Source: JBBPYA01 sp038200385 (GTDB lineage Bacteria; Actinomycetota; Actinomycetes; Mycobacteriales; Geodermatophilaceae). Taken from it: 10,659 nucleotides of DNA. The notes under the pieces were generated by a model that worked only from the letters and a program-made list of their open reading frames with translations, searched no databases and was not told where the DNA came from. Positions 1-7,221 of the stretch are shown here, piece by piece (position 1 is the first letter of the stretch; every line of letters begins with the position of its first letter). The stretch lies in contig JBBPYA010000165.1 of the NCBI GenBank assembly GCA_038200385.1, forward strand, positions 1 to 10,659, written 5' to 3'. The translations under genes and the position numbers were made by a program.

Positions 1-29
1 CGCCCCCTGCACTCCGCGTCCCGCCCCGT

Positions 30-59
30 GGCCCCCCCCCCCCGATGGGGGCCCGTTTT
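30..59 (+). terminator. Possible rho-independent terminator with poly-C arm
   Basis: GGCCCCC (30-36) can pair with GGGGGCC (47-53), and TTTT follows at 56-59. This is the layout of an intrinsic terminator read on the plus strand, so it would serve a plus-strand gene ending left of the window. The left arm sits in an uninterrupted run of 12 C (32-43), so the hairpin can form in several registers. Read on the minus strand it lacks a U tract but could still stall RNA polymerase after ndk. Confidence 0.35.
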
Positions 60-62
60 GGT

Positions 63-85
63 GGGGTGCCCCGGGGGTGGGTGGG
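63..85 (+). other. Possible G-quadruplex
   Basis: The plus strand has four G runs (63-66, 73-77, 79-81, 83-85) separated by loops of 6, 1 and 1 nt, which fits the usual G3+N1-7 rule. The first loop contains CCCC, which could pair with a neighbouring G run and compete with quadruplex formation. No function is implied by position alone. Confidence 0.35.
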
Positions 86-133
86 CCACCCGCGCGGACA
101 CGCTACGGTCCGGTAGGTCGGCTGGGGCCGCCT

Positions 134-159
134 GAGCTGGGCCGCGCGAGCTGGGCCGC
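134..159. repeat. Tandem repeat, two 12-bp copies at 14-bp spacing
   Basis: GAGCTGGGCCGC occurs exactly at 134-145 and again at 148-159. A degenerate third copy (GCTGGGGCCGCC) precedes them at 121-132. The array runs directly into the imperfect repeats that start at 157. Confidence 0.55.
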
Positions 160-240
160 ATCAGATCAGAGCGCGTGTCAGCTCGGAGGGCGCATCAGAA
201 TTAGGGCGCGTGTTATACCAGTGCGGGTCAGATCAGAGCG
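157..240. repeat. Three imperfect direct repeats
   Basis: A 22-bp element at 157-178 begins CGCATCAGATCAG and ends GCGCGTGT. A near copy of 23 bp is at 191-213, with the same start CGCATCAGA and the same end GCGCGTGT. The core TCAGATCAGAGCG of the first copy (161-173) recurs exactly at 228-240, overlapping the last codons of ndk. The spacing of about 34-37 bp is near three helical turns. They could be operator sites for a gene to the left or relics of small duplications. Confidence 0.5.
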
Positions 241-640
241 AGGGGAAGAACAGCCCGATCTCGCGGGCGGCGGATTCCGCGGAGTCCGAGCCGTGCACGA
301 TGTTGGTCTGGACGGCGAGGGCATGGTCGGCCCGGATGCTGCCGGTGGCGGCGGTCACCGGGTCGGTGGCCCCGGCCAGCTGCCGGAACGCCGAGATTGC
401 GCGTTCCCCCTCGACCACCATCGCGACCAGCGGCCCGGAGGTGATGAATTCCACCAGGTCGGCGAAGAACGGCTTGGCCTGGTGCTCGGCATAGTGCTGC
501 TCGGCGGTCTCGCGGCTCAGCGTGCGCAACTCCACGGCGGCGAGCCGGAGCCCCTTGCGCTCGATCCGGCCGATCACCTCCCCGACCAGTCCGCGGGCCA
601 CCCCGTCGGGTTTGACCAGGACCAGGGTGCGCTCGGACAC
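233..640 (-). CDS. ndk: Nucleoside diphosphate kinase
   Basis: The product is 135 residues, the usual length for bacterial NDK. The enzyme moves the gamma-phosphate of ATP onto NDPs and dNDPs through a phosphohistidine, balancing cytosolic nucleotide pools. Visible family features are Lys10 in the VKPDG strand, Arg103 in SIRAD, Asn113, and the active-site signature NIVHGSDS with catalytic His116. The start is GTG at 640: GGAGGA (647-652, minus strand) lies 6 nt upstream and the protein begins directly with the conserved SERTLVLVKPDG. The frame stays open upstream to 883, but that extension runs through the DUF4233 gene and is Arg/Pro/Ser-rich, so I reject it. It is the last gene of the minus-strand cluster, 58 bp after the DUF4233 gene. 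Identification is secure. Confidence 0.97.
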   Translation of the reverse strand: MSERTLVLVKPDGVARGLVGEVIGRIERKGLRLAAVELRTLSRETAEQHYAEHQAKPFFADLVEFITSGPLVAMVVEGERAISAFRQLAGATDPVTAATGSIRADHALAVQTNIVHGSDSAESAAREIGLFFPSL

Positions 641-698
641 GGACTCTCCTCCGGAAAGGCGGATGCGGGCAGGCCGCGCGGTGCTGGGCCGGTGCAGC

Positions 699-1064
699 CT
701 ACTGGGGCGGCCGCGCGGGACCGCTGGCCAGTTGGCGGTGCACCCGGCGGGTGTAGAACCAGATGCTGCCGAAGACGACGCCGAGCACGAACATCGCCCC
801 GACCAGAAACCCGGTCGCCAGGAACGCCACCTGGGCGACCGACCCCGCGGTGTACCCCCAGGGCCGGCGCTGTACTCCGGCAAGCACGACGAGTACCACC
901 GCCAGCGCCAGAACGAGTCCGAGGCTCAGCCCGGTCAGCCGGCCGACCGGGGCCACCGTGCGCGGTACCAGCAGCAGGGTGAGTCCCTCCAGCACCAGGG
1001 TCGCGGCGTGCACCGCGGCCATCACCCGGTCCAGGCGGGCCTGGTCCGGCGGCGGCCCCGTCAC
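699..1064 (-). CDS. DUF4233 family membrane protein
   Basis: The product is 121 residues and probably an integral membrane protein with three or four helices: about residues 14-36, 43-64 and a long hydrophobic stretch from 70 to 104 that could form two. The ends are polar, and a basic RRVHR motif follows the last helix. Sequence and position, directly between folC and ndk, match the actinobacterial DUF4233 family, whose function is unknown to me. The start is GTG at 1064, in the GTGA overlap with the folC stop (1061-1063), so translation is probably coupled to folC. Neighbours concern folate and nucleotide metabolism, but no catalytic motif is visible, so any role there is only inference. Confidence 0.85.
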   Translation of the reverse strand: MTGPPPDQARLDRVMAAVHAATLVLEGLTLLLVPRTVAPVGRLTGLSLGLVLALAVVLVVLAGVQRRPWGYTAGSVAQVAFLATGFLVGAMFVLGVVFGSIWFYTRRVHRQLASGPARPPQ

Positions 1065-2422
1065 GTGAGCAGGATCCGCGCCTCGCCGGCGGTGACGACG
1101 GACCCGGCGATCAGGATTCCGCTGCCGGACAGCGTCTCCGCGTCCTGCTCGGCCAGGCGTACGGCGGAGTCGATGGCATCGTCCAGCCTGGTCTCCACCG
1201 TCACCCGCTCTGGCCCGAACACCTCGACGGCCACCGCGGCGAGCTCGTCGGCGGGTAGGCAGCGGGGAGACGAGTTCTGGGTGACCACGAGTTCGTCGAG
1301 GGCGGGCTCCAGCACCTCCAGCATCCGCCGGACGTCCTTGTCGGCCAAGCAGGCCAGCACGCCGACCAGCCGCCGGAAGTCGAAGGCGTCGGCGAGCGCG
1401 GCCACGGTCGCCTGCATCCCGGCCGGGTTGTGCGCGGCGTCGACCAGGATGGTGGGCGCGCTGCGCACGGCCTCCAACCGCCCGGGCGAGCGGACCGCGG
1501 CGAACGCCTCGCGGACGGTGTCCAGGTTGATCCGGCCGTGCGCGCCGGCCCCGAAGAACGCCTCGACCGCGGCCAGCGCAACTGCGGCGTTCTGCGCCTG
1601 ATGTGCGCCGTGCAGCGGCAGGAACACCTCGTCGTAGCCGCCTCCGAGCCCGGTGAAGGTGATCAGTTGACCGCCGACGGCGATCCGCCGTTCGGATACG
1701 CCGAACTCCATCCCCTCGCGGGCCACCGTGGCCGACATCTCGACGGCGCGGGTCAGCAGCGGCGGCATCGCCTCCGGTGGCTGCAGCGCGAGCACCGCGG
1801 TCGCATCGGGCTTGATGATGCCGGCCTTCTCGGTCGCGATCAGGTCGACGGTCTCGCCGAGGTAGTGGGTGTGGTCCAGGGCGATCGGGGTAACGACGGC
1901 GACCTGCGCGTCGGCGACCGACGTGCTGTCCCAGAGCCCGCCCATGCCGACCTCGACGACCGCCACGTCGACCGGTGCGTCGGCGAAGGCGACGTACCCC
2001 ATCGCGGTGAGCACCTCGAAGTAGGACAGCGCGATCGGCTGTCGGCCGTCGACCAGATCCAGGTAGGGCGCGATCTCGTCGTACACCGCGGCCAAACGGC
2101 TCGCGCTGATCGGCGTCCCGTCGAGGTTGATCCGTTCGGTGACCGAACTCAGGTGCGGGCTGGTGAAGCGGCCGACGCGCAGCCCGAATCCGCGCAGCAG
2201 CTCGTCGATCATCCGGGCCGTCGTCGTCTTGCCGTTCGTCCCGGTGATCTGGATGACGGGGTAGGCGCGCTGCGGGTCGCCGAGCACGCTCATCAGTGCC
2301 GCGATCCGGTCCAGCGTCGGGTCCAGCCGGGTCTCCGGCCAGCGCGGCCGCAGGGCGAGCTCGACGCGTGCCAGCTCCGTGTCGGGGCCGGTCGTGGCAG
2401 CGCCGGTCATGGGGCCGGTCAC
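1061..2422 (-). CDS. folC: Folylpolyglutamate synthase / dihydrofolate synthase
   Basis: The product is 453 residues, usual for the Mur-ligase-related FolC family. FolC adds glutamate to dihydropteroate and/or to reduced folates with ATP, retaining folates in the cytosol. Visible motifs, numbered from GTG 2422: P-loop TGTNGKTT (60-67), SPHL (88-91), EVGMGG (157-162), LDHTHYLG (182-189), EKAGIIK (198-204), HGAHQAQN (271-278) and the C-terminal-domain signature VDAAHNPAG (327-335). The GTG start forms a GTGA 4-bp overlap with the valS stop (2419-2421). ATG at 2410, four codons later, is the alternative. Downstream the folC TGA overlaps the DUF4233 GTG in the same way. After EVGMGG the sequence is LWDSTS, whereas many homologues have R-x-DATN; Asp is kept. 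Which activity dominates cannot be told from sequence. Confidence 0.95.
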   Translation of the reverse strand: MTGPMTGAATTGPDTELARVELALRPRWPETRLDPTLDRIAALMSVLGDPQRAYPVIQITGTNGKTTTARMIDELLRGFGLRVGRFTSPHLSSVTERINLDGTPISASRLAAVYDEIAPYLDLVDGRQPIALSYFEVLTAMGYVAFADAPVDVAVVEVGMGGLWDSTSVADAQVAVVTPIALDHTHYLGETVDLIATEKAGIIKPDATAVLALQPPEAMPPLLTRAVEMSATVAREGMEFGVSERRIAVGGQLITFTGLGGGYDEVFLPLHGAHQAQNAAVALAAVEAFFGAGAHGRINLDTVREAFAAVRSPGRLEAVRSAPTILVDAAHNPAGMQATVAALADAFDFRRLVGVLACLADKDVRRMLEVLEPALDELVVTQNSSPRCLPADELAAVAVEVFGPERVTVETRLDDAIDSAVRLAEQDAETLSGSGILIAGSVVTAGEARILLT

Positions 2423-5016
2423 CGCAGCGCCTCGAGCTGCGCGCCGATCCGCGCCAGGTCGGTGTCCGCGGTGGACAGCCGGGTCCGGATCCTGGCCACG
2501 ATGTGCTCGGGAGCCTTGGCCAGGAACGCGTCGTTGCCGAGTTTGGTCTGCGCCTGCTCGCGCTCCTTTGTGGCAGCCGCCAGGTCCCGGGTCAGCCGGT
2601 TGCGCTCCGCGGCGACGTCGATGGTGCCGGACAGGTCCAGTTCCACCTCGGCGGTCCCGAGCCGGACCCCGGCGGTCGGCGCGAAGTCGAGGCCGGGCTC
2701 GTCGAGTCGGACCAGGGTGCGCACCGACACCTCGTGCTCGACGCCGGCGATCCGGGCCGGCACCCGCTGCCCGGGGCGCAGCCCCTGCTCGGACCGGAAG
2801 CGGCGCAACTCGGTGACGACCTCCTGCAGCCGGCTCACCGCGGCCACCGCTTCGGGGTCGGCCCAGGCCGGATCGGCCTGCGGCCACGGTGCGATGACGA
2901 CGGACTCGCCACCGGTCACGGCCATCCACAACGTCTCGGTCACGTACGGCGCCAGCGGGTGCAGCAACCGCAGCAGCACGTCGAGCACGTGCCCCAGCAC
3001 CGCCCCGGCGGCCTGGGCGGGTGCGCCCCCGGCGGCGAAGGACACCTTGGACAGTTCGACGTACCAGTCGCACACCTCGTCCCAGGCGAAGTGGTACAGC
3101 GCCGTCGCCGCCTTCGCGAACTCGTACTCCTCGTAGTGGGCGTCGACGTCGGCGATGGTCTCGTGCAACCGGGCCAGGATCCACCGATCGGCCGCCGACA
3201 GCTGCCCACGGTCGGGCAGCGGACCGACGGTGGCCCCGTTGAGCAGCGCGAACCGGGTCGCGTTCCAGAGCTTGTTGCAGAAGTTGCGGCTGCCCTGGAC
3301 CCACTCCTCGCTGATCGGGATGTCGGCCCCGGGGTTGGCACCGCGGGCCAGCGTAAAACGCAGGGCGTCCGCGCCGTACGCCTCGATCCACATCTGCGGG
3401 TCCACCGAGTTGCCGGCCGACTTCGACATCTTCTTGCCGCGGGAGTCGCGGACCATCCCGTGCAGCCCGACCTGGTGGAACGGCGGCACCCCGTCGGTGG
3501 CGTACAGCCCGAACATCATCATCCGGACCACCCAGAAGAACAGGATGTCGTAGCCGGTGAACAGCAGGCTGGTCGGGTAGTAGCGCTCCAGCGCCGCCGT
3601 CTGCTCCGGCCAGCCCAGCGTGGACAGGGGCCAGAGCCCGGAGGAGAACCAGGTGTCCAGCACGTCCTCGTCCTGCCGCCAGCCCTCCCCCGGCGGGTCC
3701 TCGTCCGGCCCGACGCAGACCGTCTGCCCGTCCGGTCCGTACCAGACCGGGATCCGGTGGCCCCACCACAGCTGCCGGCTGATGCACCAGTCGTGCATGT
3801 TGTCGACCCAGTCGAAGTAGCGCTTGGTCAGCTCCGCCGGGTGGATGTCGACCCGGCCGTCGCGCACCGCCTCCCCCGCGGCCCGGGCGAGCGGGCCCAC
3901 GTCGACGAACCACTGCAGGCTCAGCCGAGGCTCGACGACGGTCCTGCAGCGCGAGCAGTGCCCGACGGAATGGATGTACGGCGACCGGTCGGCCACCACC
4001 CGGCCCTCGGCGCGCAACGCCTGCTTGACCGCCTGACGGGCCTCGAAGCGGTCCAGCCCGTCGAAGTCGGTATCGCTGCCGGCGACCCGGGCCTGGGCGT
4101 CGAGGATGGTCGGCATCGGCAGGCCGTGCCGACGACCGATCTCGAAGTCGTTCGGGTCGTGCGCCGGGGTCACCTTCACCGCGCCGGTACCGAACTCGGG
4201 GTCCACGTGCTCGTCGGCCACCACCGGGATCATCCGCCCGACCAGCGGCAGCCGGATCTGGCGTCCCACCAGGTGGCGGTAGCGGCCGTCGTCGGAATGC
4301 ACGGCTACCGCGGTGTCGCCGAGCATCGTCTCCAGCCGGGTGGTCGCCACGACGAGGGAGTCCGCCCCGTCGCCGTAGCGCACGCTGACCAGCTCACCCT
4401 CGTCGTCGGAGTGGTCGACCTCGATGTCGCTCAGCGCGGTCATGCATCGAGGACACCAGTTGATGATCCGCTCGGCCCGGTAGATCAGACCGTCGTCGTG
4501 GAGCCGCTTGAACATCGTGTTGACGGCGCGGGACAGGCCCTCGTCCATCGTGAAGCGTTCCCGGCTCCAGTCCACGCCGTCGCCGAGCCGGCGCATCTGG
4601 CCGAGGATCTGGCCGCCGGAGTGCTCCTTCCACGCCCACACGCTCTCGACGAATCGTTCCCGGCCCAGCTCGTGCCGGGACGTGCCGGCTGCCCGCAGCT
4701 GGGCCTCCACGACGTTCTGGGTCGCGATCCCGGCGTGGTCCATGCCCGGCAGCCACAGCGTGTCGTAGCCCTGCATCCGCCGCCGTCGGGTCACGGCGTC
4801 GATCAGGGTGTGCTCGAGGGCGTGCCCGAGGTGCAGGTTGCCGGTTACGTTCGGCGGCGGGATGACGATGCTGAACATCGGCGCCGCGGAATCCTCCCGG
4901 GCCTGGAAGTACCCGGCCTCGACCCAGCGCTCGTACAGCGGGCCCTCTACCTCGGCGGGCAGGTAGTGCGTCGGCAGCTCCTGGTCCGGGGGCGGCGGGG
5001 ACGCCAGCTCGCTCAT
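2419..5016 (-). CDS. valS: Valyl-tRNA synthetase
   Basis: The product is 865 residues, normal for actinobacterial ValRS, a class Ia synthetase that charges tRNA-Val and hydrolyses mischarged Thr-tRNA-Val. Domains in order: Rossmann fold with HLGH (62-65); CP1 editing domain with TTRLETMLGDTAVAVH (225-240) and the GTGAVKVTPAHDPND stretch (276-290); possible zinc-knuckle cysteine pairs (CPRC 188-191, CSRC 354-357); return to the catalytic core with KMSKS (529-533); anticodon-binding domain from about 600; and a C-terminal coiled-coil arm (about 800-865) rich in Arg, Glu, Ala and Leu. ATG at 5016 is the natural start, although the sequence before it (GGTCGG) is a poor ribosome binding site. It begins 50 bp after clpX and overlaps folC by 4 bp. 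I see no T-box leader in the short gap. Identification is secure. Confidence 0.97.
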   Translation of the reverse strand: MSELASPPPPDQELPTHYLPAEVEGPLYERWVEAGYFQAREDSAAPMFSIVIPPPNVTGNLHLGHALEHTLIDAVTRRRRMQGYDTLWLPGMDHAGIATQNVVEAQLRAAGTSRHELGRERFVESVWAWKEHSGGQILGQMRRLGDGVDWSRERFTMDEGLSRAVNTMFKRLHDDGLIYRAERIINWCPRCMTALSDIEVDHSDDEGELVSVRYGDGADSLVVATTRLETMLGDTAVAVHSDDGRYRHLVGRQIRLPLVGRMIPVVADEHVDPEFGTGAVKVTPAHDPNDFEIGRRHGLPMPTILDAQARVAGSDTDFDGLDRFEARQAVKQALRAEGRVVADRSPYIHSVGHCSRCRTVVEPRLSLQWFVDVGPLARAAGEAVRDGRVDIHPAELTKRYFDWVDNMHDWCISRQLWWGHRIPVWYGPDGQTVCVGPDEDPPGEGWRQDEDVLDTWFSSGLWPLSTLGWPEQTAALERYYPTSLLFTGYDILFFWVVRMMMFGLYATDGVPPFHQVGLHGMVRDSRGKKMSKSAGNSVDPQMWIEAYGADALRFTLARGANPGADIPISEEWVQGSRNFCNKLWNATRFALLNGATVGPLPDRGQLSAADRWILARLHETIADVDAHYEEYEFAKAATALYHFAWDEVCDWYVELSKVSFAAGGAPAQAAGAVLGHVLDVLLRLLHPLAPYVTETLWMAVTGGESVVIAPWPQADPAWADPEAVAAVSRLQEVVTELRRFRSEQGLRPGQRVPARIAGVEHEVSVRTLVRLDEPGLDFAPTAGVRLGTAEVELDLSGTIDVAAERNRLTRDLAAATKEREQAQTKLGNDAFLAKAPEHIVARIRTRLSTADTDLARIGAQLEALR

Positions 5017-5066
5017 CCGACCGATGGTACGGAGCGTCCGCGGGACGACCCCACCGAGTTAGCCGG

Positions 5067-6350
5067 TCAGGCCGACTTGTCCCGGCGTTCGCGCTTGGGG
5101 ACCTCGCGGGGCACGATCGTCGGGTTCACGTGGTCCAGGACCACTTCGCCGGTGATCACCACGCGGGCGACATCCTCGCGGCTCGGGACCTCGTACATCA
5201 CCGAGAGCAGGACCTCCTCCATGATCGCGCGCAGGCCACGGGCGCCGGTCCCCCGCAGGATGGCCTGGTCGGCGATTGCCTCGAGGGCGTCGTCGGAGAA
5301 CTCCAGCTCGACGTTGTCCAGCTCGAACAGCCGCTGGTACTGCCGGACGAGGGCGTTGCGCGGCTCGGTGAGGATTGCGATCAGGGCCTCGCGGTCCAGC
5401 GCACTCACGCTGGTCACGACGGGGACCCGGCCGACGAACTCCGGGATCATGCCGAACTTGAGGAGGTCCTCGGGCAGTACGTCGGCGAAGATGTCGGTGG
5501 CGTCGATCTCGGCCTTGCCGCGGACCTCGGCGCCGAAGCCGATACCGTGCTTGCCGACCCGGGCCTGCACGATCCGCTCCAGGCCGGCGAACGCGCCGCC
5601 GACGATGAACAGCACGTTCGTCGTGTCGATCTGGATGAACTCCTGGTGCGGGTGCTTGCGCCCACCCTGCGGCGGCACCGAGGCGGTGGTGCCCTCCAGG
5701 ATCTTCAGCAGCGCCTGCTGGACACCCTCCCCGGACACGTCCCGGGTGATCGACGGGTTCTCGCTCTTGCGGGCGATCTTGTCGACCTCGTCGATGTAGA
5801 TGATGCCGGTCTCGGCCCGCTTGACGTCGTAGTCAGCGGCCTGGATCAGCTTGAGCAGAATGTTCTCGACGTCCTCACCGACATAGCCGGCCTCGGTCAG
5901 CGCGGTGGCGTCGGCGATCGCGAATGGGACATTGAGCAGCTTGGCCAGGGTCTGGGCGAGGTGGGTCTTGCCGCAGCCGGTCGGCCCGATCAGCAGGATG
6001 TTGGACTTGGCGAGCTCGACGTGGTCGGCGGCCGAGCTGCGGGGGCCGTCCGTACCGGCCTGAACCCGCTTGTAGTGGTTGTAGACGGCGACCGCGAGGG
6101 TCTTTTTCGCCCCCTCCTGGCCGACGACGTACTGCTCCAGGAAGTCGAAGATCTCCGTCGGCTTCGGCAGCTCGTCGAACTTCAGCTCCGAGGAGTCCGA
6201 CAGCTCCTCCTCGATGATCTCGTTGCACAGGTCGATGCACTCGTCGCAGATATAGACACCCGGGCCCGCGATCAGCTTCTTGACCTGCTTCTGCGACTTG
6301 CCGCAGAACGAGCACTTGAGCAGGTCACCGCCATCGCCGATGCGTGCCAC
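5067..6350 (-). CDS. clpX: ATP-dependent Clp protease, ATPase subunit ClpX
   Basis: The product is 427 residues, a hexameric AAA+ unfoldase that threads tagged proteins into the ClpP chamber in the cytosol. Visible features: N-terminal C4 zinc finger (Cys13, Cys16, Cys35, Cys38); Walker A GPTGCGKT (122-129); pore-1 loop GYVG (155-158); Walker B IIYIDEVDK (183-191); pore-2 RKH (231-233); the IGF tripeptide (270-272) that docks on ClpP; and sensor 2 GARGLRAIMEE in the C-terminal domain. The start is GTG at 6350, 5 nt after a purine-rich GGGGAGGGG, and places the zinc finger at the usual distance from the N terminus. It lies 192 bp downstream of clpP2, so it may have its own promoter, and 50 bp upstream of valS. 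All catalytic elements are intact. Confidence 0.97.
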   Translation of the reverse strand: MARIGDGGDLLKCSFCGKSQKQVKKLIAGPGVYICDECIDLCNEIIEEELSDSSELKFDELPKPTEIFDFLEQYVVGQEGAKKTLAVAVYNHYKRVQAGTDGPRSSAADHVELAKSNILLIGPTGCGKTHLAQTLAKLLNVPFAIADATALTEAGYVGEDVENILLKLIQAADYDVKRAETGIIYIDEVDKIARKSENPSITRDVSGEGVQQALLKILEGTTASVPPQGGRKHPHQEFIQIDTTNVLFIVGGAFAGLERIVQARVGKHGIGFGAEVRGKAEIDATDIFADVLPEDLLKFGMIPEFVGRVPVVTSVSALDREALIAILTEPRNALVRQYQRLFELDNVELEFSDDALEAIADQAILRGTGARGLRAIMEEVLLSVMYEVPSREDVARVVITGEVVLDHVNPTIVPREVPKRERRDKSA

Positions 6351-6371
6351 CTACGCCCCTCCCCTTCGGCG

Positions 6372-6387
6372 GCGGGCGGTCGCCCGC
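6372..6387 (-). repeat. Palindrome in the clpX leader
   Basis: GCGGGCG (6372-6378) and CGCCCGC (6381-6387) form a perfect 7-bp inverted repeat around GT. In RNA it would make a 6-bp stem with a 4-nt loop, about 20 nt upstream of the clpX start codon and adjacent to its ribosome binding site. It could tune translation, or be chance in such GC-rich DNA. Confidence 0.35.
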
Positions 6388-6436
6388 TGCCACGTTCGTC
6401 CCCGCCCGTCCCGGCGGCTGCCCGCAAGTTCTGACG

Positions 6437-6442
6437 ACGTTA
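6437..6442 (-). promoter_or_regulatory. Possible -10 box for clpX
   Basis: On the minus strand TAACGT fits the actinobacterial TANNNT -10 pattern and lies in the 192-bp gap between clpP2 and clpX. Transcription would start near 6430, giving a leader of about 80 nt. I see no convincing -35 hexamer at 16-18 bp, so the call rests on the gap size and this hexamer alone. Confidence 0.25.
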
Positions 6443-6513
6443 CCGGCTGGTCGGCTCGATGCACCCCTATTGACGCGCCCCTCTTGGCGGCAGCGATTTC
6501 ACCGGGCCGGCGC

Positions 6514-6535
6514 GCCGGGGCCGTCCCGACCCGGC
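6514..6535 (-). terminator. GC-rich hairpin after clpP2
   Basis: GCCGGG (6514-6519) and CCCGGC (6530-6535) can form a 6-bp stem with a 10-nt loop, beginning 7 nt past the clpP2 stop. A perfect 12-bp palindrome, CCGGCGCGCCGG (6507-6518), overlaps one arm and offers an alternative fold. There is no U tract, which is common for actinobacterial terminators. It may end or attenuate the clpP1-clpP2 transcript before clpX. Confidence 0.35.
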
Positions 6536-6542
6536 GTTGCGA

Positions 6543-7202
6543 TCAGACCGGCAGTGCGTTGAGCTTGCGGCTTTCGATCACGTTGTCGATCAGGCCGTAA
6601 GCCTTGGCCTCCTCGGCGCTGAGGATCTTGTCCCGCTCGATGTCGGCCCGGATGGTCTCCTCGGACCGCCCGGTGTGCCGGGCCAGGATCTTCTCCATCG
6701 CGCGCCGGACCCGCTGGATCTCCTCCGCTTGGATCTCCAGGTCCGACAGCGACCCGCTGCCCTCGCCGGAGGGCTGGTGGATCAAGATCCGCGAGTACGG
6801 CAGGGCCATCCGCTTGCCGGGGGTACCGGCGGCCAGCAACACCGCCGCTGCCGAGGCGGCCTGCCCCATGCAGAAGGTCTGGATGTCCGGCCGGACGAAC
6901 ATCATCGTGTCGTAGATGGCCGTCAGCGCCGTGAACGAGCCGCCTGGTGAGTTGATGTACATCAGGATGTCTCGGTCGGGGTCCGTGGACTCCAGGCAGA
7001 TCAGCTGGGCGATCACGTCGTTGGCCGACGCGTCGTCGACCTGCACGCCGAGGAAGATGATCCGCTCCTCAAAGAGCTTGTTGTACGGGTTGGACTCCTT
7101 CATGCCGTAGCTGGTGCGCTCGACGAAGGAGGGCAGCACGTACCTGCTGCGGTGGGAGTAGGTGCTGTCGGCGTAGCCGCTGGGGATGTGGAGCTCGCTC
7201 AC
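6543..7202 (-). CDS. clpP2: ATP-dependent Clp protease, proteolytic subunit ClpP2
   Basis: The product is 219 residues, a serine peptidase of family S14. In actinobacteria ClpP1 and ClpP2 heptamers stack into a mixed tetradecamer fed by ClpX or ClpC1. The triad is visible as Ser117 in MGQAASAAA, His142 in HQPSG and Asp191 in IERDKI; the oligomer strand INSPGGS is at 84-89. The start is GTG at 7202: AAAGGA lies 7-8 nt upstream and the gap to the clpP1 stop is 19 bp. An in-frame ATG at 7250 lies inside the clpP1 end and is less likely. Seating of the N-terminal region (about residues 1-35), rich in Tyr, Ser and Arg, is typical of ClpP2 propeptides that are trimmed. Co-transcription with clpP1 is near certain. 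Confidence 0.95.
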   Translation of the reverse strand: MSELHIPSGYADSTYSHRSRYVLPSFVERTSYGMKESNPYNKLFEERIIFLGVQVDDASANDVIAQLICLESTDPDRDILMYINSPGGSFTALTAIYDTMMFVRPDIQTFCMGQAASAAAVLLAAGTPGKRMALPYSRILIHQPSGEGSGSLSDLEIQAEEIQRVRRAMEKILARHTGRSEETIRADIERDKILSAEEAKAYGLIDNVIESRKLNALPV

Positions 7203-7221
7203 GTCGGTGTCCTTTGTCGTG

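Larger units (their letters stand above)
1..232. other. Non-coding region downstream of ndk
   Basis: I find no credible gene here. Open frames exist on the plus strand but are Arg/Gly/Pro-rich and continue antisense through ndk, as expected from GC-rich DNA. The stretch holds a 12-C homopolymer inside a terminator-like hairpin, a G-run cluster, a tandem 14-bp repeat and three imperfect copies of a short TCAGATCAG-type element. On the minus strand TATAAC at 217-212 resembles a -10 box and could serve a minus-strand gene lying beyond the left edge, but no good -35 is visible. A weak inverted repeat, CGGAC/GTCCG (95-99/108-112, 8-nt loop), might help end the ndk transcript. Confidence 0.6.

Noticed and set aside
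641..883. Upstream extension of ndk to an ATG at 883
   Set aside because: It overlaps the DUF4233 gene in another frame and is not NDK-like. The GTG at 640 has a strong ribosome binding site and a standard N terminus.
77..982. Plus-strand open frame across the left non-coding region and ndk
   Set aside because: Low-complexity Arg/Gly/Pro composition, antisense to two supported genes, and no ribosome binding site or motif.
2423..3913. Upstream extension of the folC frame through valS
   Set aside because: The extension is Arg/Gly/Ala-rich noise lying over the valS coding frame. FolC homology begins after the GTG at 2422.
2296..5799. Long plus-strand open frame of over 1100 codons antisense to valS and clpX
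   Set aside because: It is a GC-skew mirror of real genes, rich in Arg, Gly, Pro and His, with no domain motifs, while the minus strand encodes unmistakable ValRS and ClpX.
5130..6434. Plus-strand open frame of over 400 codons antisense to clpX
   Set aside because: Asp/Leu/Val/Gly-rich mirror of the clpX sequence with no recognisable fold. All ClpX motifs are intact on the other strand.
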